A stretch of 64,000 bases of DNA from Candidatus Schmidhempelia bombi str. Bimp (GTDB taxonomy: Bacteria; Pseudomonadota; Gammaproteobacteria; Enterobacterales; Orbaceae), in assembly GCF_000471645.3 (NCBI RefSeq), contig NZ_AWGA01000055.1, forward strand, positions 1 through 64,000, read 5' to 3'. The notes beneath the pieces are model-generated. The model was not told where the DNA came from. It searched no databases and saw nothing but the letters and a program-made list of their open reading frames with translations. Each line of letters begins with the position of its first letter. Within the stretch, counting starts at the first letter, position 1. The translations under genes were made by a program, and so were the position numbers. Below are positions 9,041 to 19,452 of the stretch, one piece after another.

Positions 9041-10126
9041 ATGAAGCAAGCATTTAGTTGTATCTTAATTATTATCGCTCTTTTTATCACCAGTTGTAGA
9101 AATCGCCTTGTTTCCGATACTAAACAGTATGAAAGTGGAAAATTTTCCCAAGCTTTAAATTTAGTACAGTTACATGCAACACAACCAATAAATATTGATG
9201 ATTATCGTCAGCAAATCACATTAATTAAGCTAACTTCACCATCACTTTATAAAAAAAATGCCGAGCTTTATGCTGCTATTGATGAATGGATCAATAGTAA
9301 TATATCAAAGCGTGGACTCAATTATGTAGGATTAAATAGTTATCAATTAGCGGGTATAGATAGTTGGGGTAATACCCATTTTACCAGTTATTATACCCCC
9401 GAGCTTAAAGCTCGCAGAACACCAGATGAAAAATTTCGCTATCCTTTATATGCTATGCCAACTCATTGGAAAGGAAAATTGCCTACCAGAGGTGAAATTT
9501 ATCGAGGTGCGTTAGATGAGCTTAATTTAGAATTGGCTTACACGGATTCGCTAGTTGATAACTTTCTTATGGAAGTACAAGGAAGTGGTTATATTGATTT
9601 TGAAGATGGCTCACCACTAGTATTTTTTGCTTATAAGGGCAAAAATAAACATAAGTATAAAAGTATCGGGCGCTTAATGGTTGAACAGGGGATAATTGAT
9701 AAGCAATCGATGTCAATGCAATCAATTAAAGCGTGGGCAGCTAAACAAACGGAAGCCGATTTAATGCAGTTTTTACAGCAAAACCAATCGTTTGTATTTT
9801 TCACGCCCCAATTATCTGCTCCTGTTGTTGGTTCATCGGGGGTGCCATTAGTGGCTAAATCAGCGGTAGCGGCGGATAAACGTTTACTTGCACCAGGTTC
9901 AGTACTTTTGGTTGAAATGCCACTACTTAATCAGCAAGGGCAATTTACTGGACAGCGCGAATTACGGTTAATGGTGGTACTTGATGTGGGGGGCGCCATT
10001 AAGGGTCAGCATTTAGATATCTATCAGGGTATTGGTTCAGCCGCAGGGCAATTAGCTGGATATTATAACCATTATGGACGAGTATGGCTCATTGCCCCTG
10101 CACATAATAGTCATGTCAAATCATAA
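9041..10126 (+). CDS. mltA: Membrane-bound lytic murein transglycosylase A
   Basis: MltA is an outer-membrane lipoprotein that cleaves the MurNAc-GlcNAc bond of peptidoglycan, forming 1,6-anhydroMurNAc. The 361-aa protein starts with a lipoprotein signal (LIIIALFITSC, lipidated Cys19). The MltA barrel contains YTPELKARRTPDEKFRYPLY and MEVQGSGYIDFEDG. The C-terminal 3D domain has DVGGAIKGQHLDIYQGIG, which carries the catalytic Asp region. I chose the ATG at 9041, with GGAG 8 nt upstream; this gives a proper signal peptide, and a TTG eight codons earlier is not needed. tcdA follows 28 nt later. Confidence 0.95.
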   Translation: MKQAFSCILIIIALFITSCRNRLVSDTKQYESGKFSQALNLVQLHATQPINIDDYRQQITLIKLTSPSLYKKNAELYAAIDEWINSNISKRGLNYVGLNSYQLAGIDSWGNTHFTSYYTPELKARRTPDEKFRYPLYAMPTHWKGKLPTRGEIYRGALDELNLELAYTDSLVDNFLMEVQGSGYIDFEDGSPLVFFAYKGKNKHKYKSIGRLMVEQGIIDKQSMSMQSIKAWAAKQTEADLMQFLQQNQSFVFFTPQLSAPVVGSSGVPLVAKSAVAADKRLLAPGSVLLVEMPLLNQQGQFTGQRELRLMVVLDVGGAIKGQHLDIYQGIGSAAGQLAGYYNHYGRVWLIAPAHNSHVKS

Positions 10127-10154
10127 ATATAGTCATTAGAGGTGATCAAGTCTT

Positions 10155-10952
10155 ATGCAACATTTTTCAGAGGCCTATTATCGGCGGTTTAGTGGCATTG
10201 CTCGTTTATATGGCGAGCAAGCGTTAACTAATTTTATGAATGCACATGTCTGTGTTATTGGTATCGGTGGTGTAGGGAGTTGGGCTGCTGAATCGTTAGC
10301 TCGTAGCGGAATTGGTCATATAACCCTCATTGATATGGATGATATTTGTATAACCAATACCAATCGACAAATTCATGCTTTACAGGAAAATATAGGTCAA
10401 TTAAAGACTGAAACTATGGCCGAACGGATTAAACAGATCAATCCAGAATGCCAAGTTCAGGTAATTGATGATTTTATTAACGCCGAAAATATGACGGCAT
10501 ATTTGAGTCATCAACCATCGCAGCCATATGATTATGTCCTTGATGCCATCGATAGTGTCAAAGATAAAGCGGCGATTATTGCTTATTGTAAACGTCGTAA
10601 AATAAAATTGATTACGATTGGTGGCGCAGGTGGCCAAAAAGATCCAACTCAAATTAAGATTGCTGATTTAGCAAAAACCATTCAAGATCCACTTGCTGCA
10701 AAAGTACGGGAACGATTAAAACAGCTTGGTGTTAATAAAGATAGTAAAGGTAAATTTGGTATCAATTGTGTCTTTTCAACCGAGCAATTGATTTATCCGC
10801 AACAAGGGGGCGGCATCTGTTTGAGTAAGAAAAATGCAGATAGCACTAAAAAAATGGATTGTAGTTCCGGTTTTGGTGCGATAACTAACGTAACAGCAAC
10901 ATTTGGCTTTGTTGCTGTATCGAAGATCCTAAGTCAACTAGCGGAAAAATAA
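10155..10952 (+). CDS. tcdA: tRNA threonylcarbamoyladenosine dehydratase
   Basis: TcdA (CsdL/YgdL) is an E1-like enzyme that cyclises t6A37 of tRNA to ct6A using ATP. The 265-aa protein has the ThiF-type Rossmann motif GIGGVGSW at 36-43, followed by IDMDDICITNTNRQ with the adenylation residues. DAIDSVKDKAAII is typical of the YgdL branch. GAGGTGA precedes the ATG. The E. coli chromosome also has tcdA beside mltA, which supports the call. Confidence 0.95.
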   Translation: MQHFSEAYYRRFSGIARLYGEQALTNFMNAHVCVIGIGGVGSWAAESLARSGIGHITLIDMDDICITNTNRQIHALQENIGQLKTETMAERIKQINPECQVQVIDDFINAENMTAYLSHQPSQPYDYVLDAIDSVKDKAAIIAYCKRRKIKLITIGGAGGQKDPTQIKIADLAKTIQDPLAAKVRERLKQLGVNKDSKGKFGINCVFSTEQLIYPQQGGGICLSKKNADSTKKMDCSSGFGAITNVTATFGFVAVSKILSQLAEK

Positions 10953-10957
10953 TTTAT

Positions 10958-10988
10958 TAAATGAGAGTAAAGGATTATTTCTCATTTA
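10958..10988. terminator. Possible hairpin between convergent tcdA and aroD
   Basis: A 9-bp stem, TAAATGAGA with TCTCATTTA, has a 13-nt loop and overlaps the aroD stop codon. It is AT-rich with no U tract, so a terminator role is only suggested by position. Confidence 0.35.
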
Positions 10989-11755
10989 TACCCATTTTCT
11001 TGTTGGTATAAACTTTGTAAAATTTGTCGTAAAACCGTAACGGGTAATTGGCCAGGGGCTGAGGCATGTTGTACTGATCCAAACGTCATCGCCGAGCCAA
11101 AGGTCGAACCCGCAATACGACTTATTGTGCCTAATGCTGACATCGACATGGTCACTATTGGCAAATGGGCATAGTTATTGGTCATGTCTGCCGTAGCGGC
11201 TAATAAGGTTAATACATCCGTCGTAGATTGTGGCATTACCGCTATTTTGGCAATATCAGCGCCAAGCTGCTGCATTTTGCACAATCGATTAATGATAATC
11301 TCTTTCGGTGGTGTTTTCTCAAAATCATGGTTTGAGACAATGACAGCAACTTGGTGAGCATGAGCAGTGTCAATAATATCTTGTACTAACGTATCGCCAG
11401 TAAACAATTCCACATCGATTAAATCAATACTTCTACTCGCTATTAACGCTTTATTTAACCTAATGTACGCCTCTTTTGTGATGGCTTTTACACCGCCTTC
11501 AGTCGCTGAACGAAACGTAAAAAGAATGGGAATTTTAGGGAATGTCTGAGTCATTTTTTGGGCGATATTAATAACTTTATCAATATGATCAATCGCATGA
11601 AAATGATCCGCACGCCATTCTAAAACATCAAAATCGATATTTTTTAATATCGCTATTTCATCAAGTAGTTGTGATTCTGTTTGACCTACAACGGGGACCA
11701 CTATTTTAGGTAATCCTTGGCCAATTTCTACATCTTTTATGATCACTGTATTCAT
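10982..11755 (-). CDS. aroD: 3-dehydroquinate dehydratase, type I
   Basis: AroD makes 3-dehydroshikimate from 3-dehydroquinate in the shikimate pathway. The 257-aa TIM-barrel protein keeps the catalytic His143 in VSNHDFEKTP and the Schiff-base Lys170 in ADIAKIAVMPQ, at the same numbers as the E. coli enzyme. LEWRADHF near 46-53 is the substrate-binding strand. AAGGAT precedes the ATG. It lies downstream of ydiB on the same strand, as in E. coli. Confidence 0.96.
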   Translation of the reverse strand: MNTVIIKDVEIGQGLPKIVVPVVGQTESQLLDEIAILKNIDFDVLEWRADHFHAIDHIDKVINIAQKMTQTFPKIPILFTFRSATEGGVKAITKEAYIRLNKALIASRSIDLIDVELFTGDTLVQDIIDTAHAHQVAVIVSNHDFEKTPPKEIIINRLCKMQQLGADIAKIAVMPQSTTDVLTLLAATADMTNNYAHLPIVTMSMSALGTISRIAGSTFGSAMTFGSVQHASAPGQLPVTVLRQILQSLYQQENGYK

Positions 11756-11835
11756 CGATTATCCTTAACACATTGGTGATACTTTTTTATTTGGGTAAAT
11801 AGTGACGGCTGTTAAGTAAAACCTAAATAAGCTGA

Positions 11836-12708
11836 CTAATGATCAGAGTTTAAGTCTTGTTGAAGATAGGTTATAGGTATATCTTGACCCGTCCATATTT
11901 TAATTTGCTGCGCACCTTGCCATAACATCATACTGATACCATTTATAATATAGCAACCTTGACTTTCAGCAAGGGCTAACAAAGTGGTTTTATTTGGTAC
12001 ATAAATACAATCAGTGACTATCAAATCAGGATGAAATAGTGAAGCATCTGTAATAACACTTTGCTTTTCATCGGGTTTCATACCGATCCCTGTTGCATGT
12101 GCTAATAAATAGCTATCGGCTATGTGCGCACGTAATGCTTTATTATCCGCTAAATCAAAAACATTGATGTTGCAATTTGTATTTTGGTTAATACGTTTAG
12201 CGAGTGATTCTGCTTTAGGATAAAAATCATCGTTGGGGTTAAATAAGGCAATTTCTTTGACTCCATCTAATGCTGCTTGAGCCGCAATGGCTGAAGCGGC
12301 ACCCCCAGCACCAATAAGTGTCATTTTTTTACCAATAACATCAATTCCTGCCGCTTTTAATGACTGCATATAACCACTACCATCAGTATTATAACCTGTT
12401 AAAATTCCTCCATCGTTAGCAATGGTATTACAGGCACCACTTAATTCAACCGCAGGCGTAAGTACATCTAAATATTGACAGACAAGTTGTTTATTTGGCA
12501 TAGATACTGCGGCTCCTCGCATACCTAAAGCGCGTATTCCTTGTATTGCCGCTGGTAATGCATCCGCCTTGACCTCAAAGGCTAAATAAACATAAGGTAT
12601 ATTTAATTTAGCATATAGGCGGTTTTGTATGGTTGGTGCTAAGCTATGGCGAATAGGATAAGCCAATAAGCCAATTAATAGCGTGTGAGCATCGATATTG
12701 TCTTTCAT
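11836..12708 (-). CDS. ydiB: Quinate/shikimate dehydrogenase YdiB
   Basis: This NAD(P)-dependent enzyme interconverts shikimate and 3-dehydroshikimate (and quinate). It resembles YdiB more than AroE: LLIGLLAYPIRHSLAPTIQN, GAAVSMPNKQL and LWQGAQQIKIWTGQDIP are YdiB-like. Catalytic Lys73 and Asp109 (NTDGSG) are present, and the nucleotide-binding loop GAGGAAS is at 133-139. I chose the ATG at 12708 (290 aa, against 288 in E. coli). An ATG 22 codons upstream (12774) would add a tail without family similarity and has no clear ribosome-binding site. aroD follows. Whether the organism also has a separate aroE cannot be seen here. Confidence 0.88.
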   Translation of the reverse strand: MKDNIDAHTLLIGLLAYPIRHSLAPTIQNRLYAKLNIPYVYLAFEVKADALPAAIQGIRALGMRGAAVSMPNKQLVCQYLDVLTPAVELSGACNTIANDGGILTGYNTDGSGYMQSLKAAGIDVIGKKMTLIGAGGAASAIAAQAALDGVKEIALFNPNDDFYPKAESLAKRINQNTNCNINVFDLADNKALRAHIADSYLLAHATGIGMKPDEKQSVITDASLFHPDLIVTDCIYVPNKTTLLALAESQGCYIINGISMMLWQGAQQIKIWTGQDIPITYLQQDLNSDH

Positions 12709-12774
12709 TCCATAAACCCCACTAATAGAAGTATTAAATGATAGATTTATGGCTAGTTTATCACAGCAATTCAT

Positions 12775-13166
12775 CTATCTTTGACTATCTCAGTTTGTTT
12801 TTGAAATTTTTTAGGTATTTTGATTGGTGGTAACAAGAGAATATAGGGTATTGCGAAAGAATATGCCGAGGCAATAATAATCCGCTCTTCCATATAATAC
12901 AAAAACGTTATTCGCTAGTACTGGACGCGTTTATGCTCTATTTAGTGATAATTAATGTAAAAATTCATATATCAAATAAATAATCATTAACGTTTTTTTT
13001 TGTTAAGCTGTGTAAAATGATTGAATAGTTTTTAAAACTGCTTTACGATATTTGTCATTCGCTTTAGTTATTCCTAAAAATACAATAAAAAAATGTAATA
13101 TCTATAATTAATTGTCTGTAGCGATCCAGTTTTAAGTTTAAATTAAAATTTAGGGGAAGTTATATT
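12775..13166. other. Intergenic region, ydiB and adhE promoters
   Basis: AT-rich DNA between divergent ydiB and adhE. GGGGAAG lies before the adhE ATG. Only half-sites resembling FNR (TTGAT) are present, with no full dyad. No gene is seen. Confidence 0.5.
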
Positions 13167-15827
13167 ATGGCAGTAACCAATGTTAGTGAATTAAATCAAC
13201 TTATCGCTCGCGTTAAACAGGCACAAGAGATTTATTCGACTTATACACAAGAACAAGTTGATAAAATTTTTAAAGCAGCCGCCGCCGCTGCTGCCAATTC
13301 GCGAATTCCACTTGCTCAGCAGGCCGTTTTGGAAACGGGGATGGGGATTGTCGAAGATAAAGTGATTAAAAATCTTTTTGCCTCAGAAAATATTTATGCT
13401 AAATATAAGGATGAGAAAACGTGTGGTATATTGGAAGAGAATGAGCAATATGGCACCATGGTTATTGGCGAGCCGTTAGGGATTATTTGTGGTATCATTC
13501 CGACAACAAATCCAACCTCTACCGCCATTTTCAAATCATTAATTAGTCTTAAAACACGTAACGCAATTATCTTTTCTCCTCATCCTCGCGCTAAAAACTG
13601 TACTAATGCCGCGGCTAAATTAGTCTTGGAGGCGGCTGTTGCTGCTGGCGCACCAAAAGATATCATTGGTTGGATCGATGAACCTTCTATTGAGCTATCC
13701 AATGAATTAATGCACCATCCTGATATCAATGCCATATTAGCTACGGGTGGACCGGGTATGGTAAAAGCAGCTTATAGTTCAGGCAAACCTGCCATTGGTG
13801 TTGGGGCAGGGAATACCCCTGTCGTTATTGATGAAACCGCTGATTTGCGCCGCGCAGTATCGTCAGTGTTAATGTCAAAAACATTTGATAATGGTGTTAT
13901 TTGCGCCTCAGAACAGGCTATCGTTGTGGTTGATAGTGTTTACAACAAAGTACGCGATCTATTAATAGAATATGGTGCCTACGTATTAAATGCAAAAGAA
14001 TCTAAAGCTGTGGCTGCGATTATTTTGACTGAGCAAGGGACGATTAACCCTAATATTGTAGGTCAATCTGCGGCTAAGATTGCACAATTAGCTGGCTTAA
14101 ATGTACCTCCATCGACCAAGGCTTTAGTCGGTGAAACGGTTAAGGTGGATATCTCTGAGCCTTTTGCTCATGAAAAGCTATCTCCGATTTTAGGTATGTT
14201 CCGTGCTAAAGATTTTAGTGATGCCGTAGCGCAAGCCGCTAAATTAGTCGCAATTGGAGGAATGGGGCATACTTCAGTACTTTATACGAATCAAGATAGC
14301 CAGAAACAGCGCATTGCTGAGTTCAGTGGTGAAATGAAAACATGTCGTATTTTAATCAATCAACCAGCGGCACATGGTGGTATTGGTGATTTATATAATT
14401 TCAATGTTAACCCATCATTAACGTTAGGTTGTGGTTCATGGGGTAATAATTCTATTTCTGAGAATGTGGGACCAAAACACTTAATTAATAGAAAAACTGT
14501 TGCTAAGCGAGCCGAAAATATGTTGTGCCATAAATTACCGAATACCATTTATTTTAAACGGGGATCCTTACCTATTGCGCTCAATCAGATTATTGAGCAG
14601 GGAGCAAAACGTGTTTTTATCGTAACGGATAACTTCTTATTTAATAATGGTTATGCTAAACAGATCACTGATCAGCTAGAAGCAAAAGGCGTTATTTGTG
14701 AAACCTTCTTCGAAGTAGAAGCTGACCCAACGCTAAGTATTGTCCGCAAAGGCGCGGATATGATTAATCAATTTAAGCCTGATACCATTATTGCATTGGG
14801 TGGTGGATCCCCAATGGACGCGGCGAAAATTATGTGGGTTTTATATGAGCACCCAGAAACACAATTTAGCGAACTTGCTCAGCGTTTCCTTGATATTGGA
14901 AAACGTATATGTGCATTCCCAAAAATGGGTGAAAAAGCAAAATTAATTTGTGTAACAACCACCTCAGGTACCGGATCTGAAGTGACCCCATTTGCTGTCG
15001 TGACTGATGATACAACAGGACAAAAATACCCGTTGGCTGATTATTCAATTATTCCACATATGGCTATCGTCGATGCTAATTTGGTAATGAATATGCCAAA
15101 ATCATTATGTGCAGCAGGGGGGTATGATGCAGTTGCGCATGCTTTAGAAGCCTACGCTTCTGTTATGGCAACTGAATATTCGGATGGTCAAGCATTACAA
15201 GCATTAAAGATGCTTAAAACCTATTTACCAATTAGTTATCGTGAAGGCGCCAATAATCCAACTGCACGTGAAAAAGTTCATAATGCCGCAACATTAGCCG
15301 GAATTTCGTTTGCACAAGCATTTTTAGGTATCTGCCATTCTCTAGCACATAAGCTGGGTGCTGCCTTTCATATACCACATGGTATCGCCAATGCGATGTT
15401 ACTATCTAACGTTGTGCGTTTTAATGCAACCAATAACCCGACTAAGCAAAGTGCTTTTAGCCAATATGGTTATCCAAATGCTATTCAGCGTTATGCAGAC
15501 ATTGCGGATTATTTGAATTTAACCTCAACGGGGGATAAAGAGCAACAAAAAGTTGAGAAATTGATTGGTTGGTTAGATCAACTAAGAAAAGATCTTGAAA
15601 TTCCTTTTTCGATTAAAGATTATGGCATAGATGAAAAGCTTTTCTTAGCACAAGTTGATCAACTTGCTCTCGATGCATTCGATGATCAGTGTACTGGTGC
15701 TAATCCGCGATATCCATTAATTGCTGAGTTAAAACAAATTTATTTGGATACTTATTATGGTCGCCCTTATCAAGATGGTGCTATCCAAAATGAGACTATG
15801 GCAACTAAAATAAAGAAGAAGAAATAA
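13167..15827 (+). CDS. adhE: Bifunctional acetaldehyde-CoA/alcohol dehydrogenase
   Basis: AdhE reduces acetyl-CoA to acetaldehyde and then to ethanol, regenerating NAD+ in fermentation; the protein forms spirosomes. The 886-aa chain has an N-terminal aldehyde dehydrogenase domain (about 1-440), with the catalytic Cys near residue 246 in GVICASEQ. The C-terminal iron alcohol dehydrogenase domain (about 450-870) has GGGSPMDAAK, TTSGTGSEVTPFAV, and the metal-binding His in DAVAHALEAYAS and GICHSLAHKLGAAFHIPHG. Length is near E. coli AdhE (891 aa). GGGGAAG gives a strong ribosome-binding site. A terminator follows, so the gene is monocistronic. Confidence 0.97.
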   Translation: MAVTNVSELNQLIARVKQAQEIYSTYTQEQVDKIFKAAAAAAANSRIPLAQQAVLETGMGIVEDKVIKNLFASENIYAKYKDEKTCGILEENEQYGTMVIGEPLGIICGIIPTTNPTSTAIFKSLISLKTRNAIIFSPHPRAKNCTNAAAKLVLEAAVAAGAPKDIIGWIDEPSIELSNELMHHPDINAILATGGPGMVKAAYSSGKPAIGVGAGNTPVVIDETADLRRAVSSVLMSKTFDNGVICASEQAIVVVDSVYNKVRDLLIEYGAYVLNAKESKAVAAIILTEQGTINPNIVGQSAAKIAQLAGLNVPPSTKALVGETVKVDISEPFAHEKLSPILGMFRAKDFSDAVAQAAKLVAIGGMGHTSVLYTNQDSQKQRIAEFSGEMKTCRILINQPAAHGGIGDLYNFNVNPSLTLGCGSWGNNSISENVGPKHLINRKTVAKRAENMLCHKLPNTIYFKRGSLPIALNQIIEQGAKRVFIVTDNFLFNNGYAKQITDQLEAKGVICETFFEVEADPTLSIVRKGADMINQFKPDTIIALGGGSPMDAAKIMWVLYEHPETQFSELAQRFLDIGKRICAFPKMGEKAKLICVTTTSGTGSEVTPFAVVTDDTTGQKYPLADYSIIPHMAIVDANLVMNMPKSLCAAGGYDAVAHALEAYASVMATEYSDGQALQALKMLKTYLPISYREGANNPTAREKVHNAATLAGISFAQAFLGICHSLAHKLGAAFHIPHGIANAMLLSNVVRFNATNNPTKQSAFSQYGYPNAIQRYADIADYLNLTSTGDKEQQKVEKLIGWLDQLRKDLEIPFSIKDYGIDEKLFLAQVDQLALDAFDDQCTGANPRYPLIAELKQIYLDTYYGRPYQDGAIQNETMATKIKKKK

Positions 15828-15849
15828 TCTGATTATTTTTATAATAATT

Positions 15850-15886
15850 AAAACCCCAATATAGCCACTATATTGGGGTTTTTGTT
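15850..15886 (+). terminator. Rho-independent terminator after adhE
   Basis: A perfect 14-bp stem (15850-15863 with 15869-15882, CCCCAATATA core) with a 5-nt loop is followed by a T-rich tail. Confidence 0.9.
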
Positions 15887-16278
15887 TGTAAAATAAAATA
15901 ATCGCTAGTTAGAAAGAGCAATAATTTTGTGTTGAATCTATCTGGCATTTAAAGCAGTCAGTCAAATAATGATTGCTTTTTAACCTTAATAAAATAAAAA
16001 TGAGTGTCATTATTTAGGATTGCTGATGATTACAGACAAATTATTGTTGAATTTCTATTCAATTAATCGCCTTAAATGAAATTATTTGACCACCAAAAAT
16101 GAGATTTACGCATTTTAAAACTCATTTCAAGCAATCCGTTATGATTATTTCTCGTAAAATCGTTACGGTTTGCGCTAATGAAATGTTGTTGTTTTATACT
16201 TATTTTGTTTGAAAATTAAGTGAAAATGTTGGTTATGTATCTTTTTTAACCAAAAGAATAAAAAATTCATTTTTTTTG
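15887..16278. other. Intergenic region upstream of the tRNA-tufB operon
   Basis: AT-rich DNA with no supported gene. It probably holds upstream activating sequence for the strong tRNA-tufB promoter; A/T tracts are frequent near its right end. No specific Fis site can be asserted. Confidence 0.4.
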
Positions 16279-16307
16279 TTGCAACAAGGTGAGATATATC
16301 CTACAAT
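16279..16307 (+). promoter_or_regulatory. Promoter of the tRNA-tufB operon
   Basis: A -35 TTGCAA (16279-16284) and a -10 TACAAT (16302-16307) are separated by exactly 17 nt, with a T-rich run just upstream. The discriminator after the -10 is GC-rich (GCGCAGC), as in stringently controlled stable-RNA promoters. The first tRNA starts 14 nt after the -10. Confidence 0.8.
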
Positions 16308-16320
16308 GCGCAGCACTTAG

Positions 16321-16396
<76 letters not shown>

Positions 16397-16426
16397 TTTT
16401 CCTAAGTACTAAAATTTAAATTATCG

Positions 16427-16511
<85 letters not shown>

Positions 16512-16659
16512 TTTGAGATTTAAATTTATGATGTATTTTAGATAGCTGGGGAAAATCTAGATAAATCTTTTAGTATCCCTTATTATCAATCAGCGATAAA
16601 TATGACGTTGATATTCTATCTAATCTATAGAAGCATTTTTGGTAGCCGAGTTTGAACAT

Positions 16660-16734
<75 letters not shown>

Positions 16735-16736
16735 AT

Positions 16737-16812
16737 GCTGATATAGCTCAGTCGGTAGAGCGCACCCTTGGTAAGGGTGAGGTCGGCAGTTCAAATCTGC
16801 CTATCAGCACCA
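16737..16812 (+). tRNA. thrT: tRNA-Thr (GGT)
   Basis: 76 nt including CCA. The acceptor GCTGATA pairs with TATCAGC, and the anticodon loop CTTGGTA gives GGT. It lies only 2 nt after tRNA-Gly and completes the thrU-tyrU-glyT-thrT set before tufB. Confidence 0.97.
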
Positions 16813-16911
16813 CTACTTCACTCCTTAGCTTTTCAATCTTAATGCTTGTCACATCATAATGTATTCTGATATTATTCAGACCTATTTGATTATTCGCTTA
16901 TACACTTTAAA

Positions 16912-16940
16912 TTTTCCTTATGATTATTTTGATGTATAAT
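16912..16940 (+). promoter_or_regulatory. Possible internal tufB promoter
   Basis: A perfect -10 TATAAT lies at 16935-16940, with only a weak -35 (TTTTCC, 17 nt spacing). A short GGTGA/TCACC inverted repeat follows in the tufB leader. tufB is probably also read from the upstream tRNA promoter. Confidence 0.4.
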
Positions 16941-16982
16941 GCTGGGTTGACGTGGTGATTTATCACCGATTTGTATTACTAA

Positions 16983-18179
<1,197 letters not shown>

Positions 18180-18206
18180 TAATTAACATCACTTACCTAA
18201 TTATGT

Positions 18207-18240
18207 AAGAAAGGGTATCATAGGATGCCCTTTCTTCTCT
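18207..18240 (+). terminator. Terminator after tufB
   Basis: AAGAAAGGG pairs with CCCTTTCTT (18207-18236), extended by a partly paired inner part, followed by a pyrimidine-rich tail. It separates tufB from secE, as in E. coli. Confidence 0.7.
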
Positions 18241-18354
18241 TAAAATACTATTTTTTATGTTAGAATTTATCTCATAATGTATTTTACTCAGTGGTGTAAA
18301 ATACTTGTATGGAATAAGTTTTAATATAACTAATTAATATTAAATGGGTTTTTT

Positions 18355-18750
18355 ATGCGTGCGAATATAGAACATCAAGAAAAAGAGACAGGTTTAGATA
18401 AACTAAAATGGTTAGTTGTTTTAGCGCTATTTATTATTGTTGTTTGGGGAAACTTTTATTTTGCTGAACCCAATGCAATTTATCAAGCAAATACAATTGT
18501 AAGAGTAGTAGTCGTTGGGATTTTAGCTGTCCTTGCACTTATTTTGGCTGCAACGACGAGTAAAGGTAAGCAAATTCTAGTTTTCGCACAAGAATCTCGC
18601 CAAGAGTTGCGCAAAGTGGTATGGCCAACACGCCGTGAAACGATTCAAACCACATTGCTTATTGCGATGGTTACGCTCGTTTCGTCATTATTTTTATGGG
18701 GATTAGATAACATTACAATTCGTATAATTTCCTTTCTTACACTTTATTAA
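18355..18750 (+). CDS. secE: Preprotein translocase subunit SecE
   Basis: SecE is an essential inner-membrane subunit of the SecYEG channel. The 131-aa protein has three predicted membrane helices (about 21-37, 46-65 and 97-120), the three-helix form of gammaproteobacteria. The conserved amphipathic segment ESRQELRKVVWPTRRETIQT precedes the last helix. It resembles E. coli SecE (127 aa) through its length. The ribosome-binding site is weak. nusG begins 17 nt later. Confidence 0.95.
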   Translation: MRANIEHQEKETGLDKLKWLVVLALFIIVVWGNFYFAEPNAIYQANTIVRVVVVGILAVLALILAATTSKGKQILVFAQESRQELRKVVWPTRRETIQTTLLIAMVTLVSSLFLWGLDNITIRIISFLTLY

Positions 18751-18767
18751 GCTACTAAGGTTCGGAT

Positions 18768-19313
18768 ATGAGTAATACACAAAAAAAACGTTGGTATGTT
18801 ATTCAAGCTTACTCAGGTTATGAGGGGCGTGTAGCACAATCGCTACAAGAATATATCAAACTTCATAATATGGAAGATTCTTTCGGGCAGATTCTTGTTC
18901 CGACTGAAGAAGTTGTCGAAATGAAGGGTGGCCAACGCCGTAAAAGTGAACGTAAATTCTTTCCGGGTTATGTCTTAGTTGAAATGGAAATGAATGATGC
19001 TACTTGGCATTTAGTGAAAAGCGTACCAAGAACGCTAGGCTTTATCGGTGGTACTTCTGATCGCCCTGCACCAATTTCTCAACGTGAAGTCGATGCAATT
19101 ATGAATCGTTTACAACAAGTTGGTGATAAACCTCGTCCGAAAACCTTATTTGAACCAGGTGAAATGGTACGTGTCAATGAAGGTCCATTTGCCGACTTCA
19201 ATGGTGTTGTAGAAGAAGTCGATTATGAAAAGAGTCGTTTAAAAGTATCTGTCTCTATTTTTGGTCGTTCAACGCCAGTTGAACTCGACTTTAGCCAAGT
19301 AGAGAAAAATTAA
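18768..19313 (+). CDS. nusG: Transcription termination/antitermination protein NusG
   Basis: NusG binds RNA polymerase, suppresses pausing and links to Rho or to ribosomal S10. The 181-aa protein has the NGN domain ([20 protein letters not shown] and [10 protein letters not shown]) and a C-terminal KOW domain ([20 protein letters not shown]). Length equals E. coli NusG. A terminator follows directly. The rplKAJL-rpoBC genes that normally come next are absent here. Confidence 0.97.
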   Translation: MSNTQKKRWYVIQAYSGYEGRVAQSLQEYIKLHNMEDSFGQILVPTEEVVEMKGGQRRKSERKFFPGYVLVEMEMNDATWHLVKSVPRTLGFIGGTSDRPAPISQREVDAIMNRLQQVGDKPRPKTLFEPGEMVRVNEGPFADFNGVVEEVDYEKSRLKVSVSIFGRSTPVELDFSQVEKN

Positions 19314-19339
19314 AAAGCATTCTTTTATCTAAGATAATA

Positions 19340-19373
19340 AAAAAACCGGATCAATTAGCTCCGGTTTTTTTAT
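19340..19373 (+). terminator. Rho-independent terminator after nusG
   Basis: An 11-bp stem, AAAAAACCGGA (19340-19350) with TCCGGTTTTTT (19360-19370), and a T run. It ends the secE-nusG transcript and faces convergent ndh. Confidence 0.9.
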
Positions 19374-19452
19374 TGCCTAAAATTAGGCGTTTATTTTTAT
19401 ATGATTAGCTTAACGACAGGTTATAGATAATTATACCACCTGCCGTTAATTA

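Noticed and set aside
11836..12774. Upstream start adding 22 residues to YdiB
   Set aside because: No ribosome-binding site and no family similarity in the extension; the ATG at 12708 matches the family length.
12775..13166. FNR-type operator upstream of adhE
   Set aside because: Only isolated TTGAT half-sites are seen, with no dyad of the right spacing.
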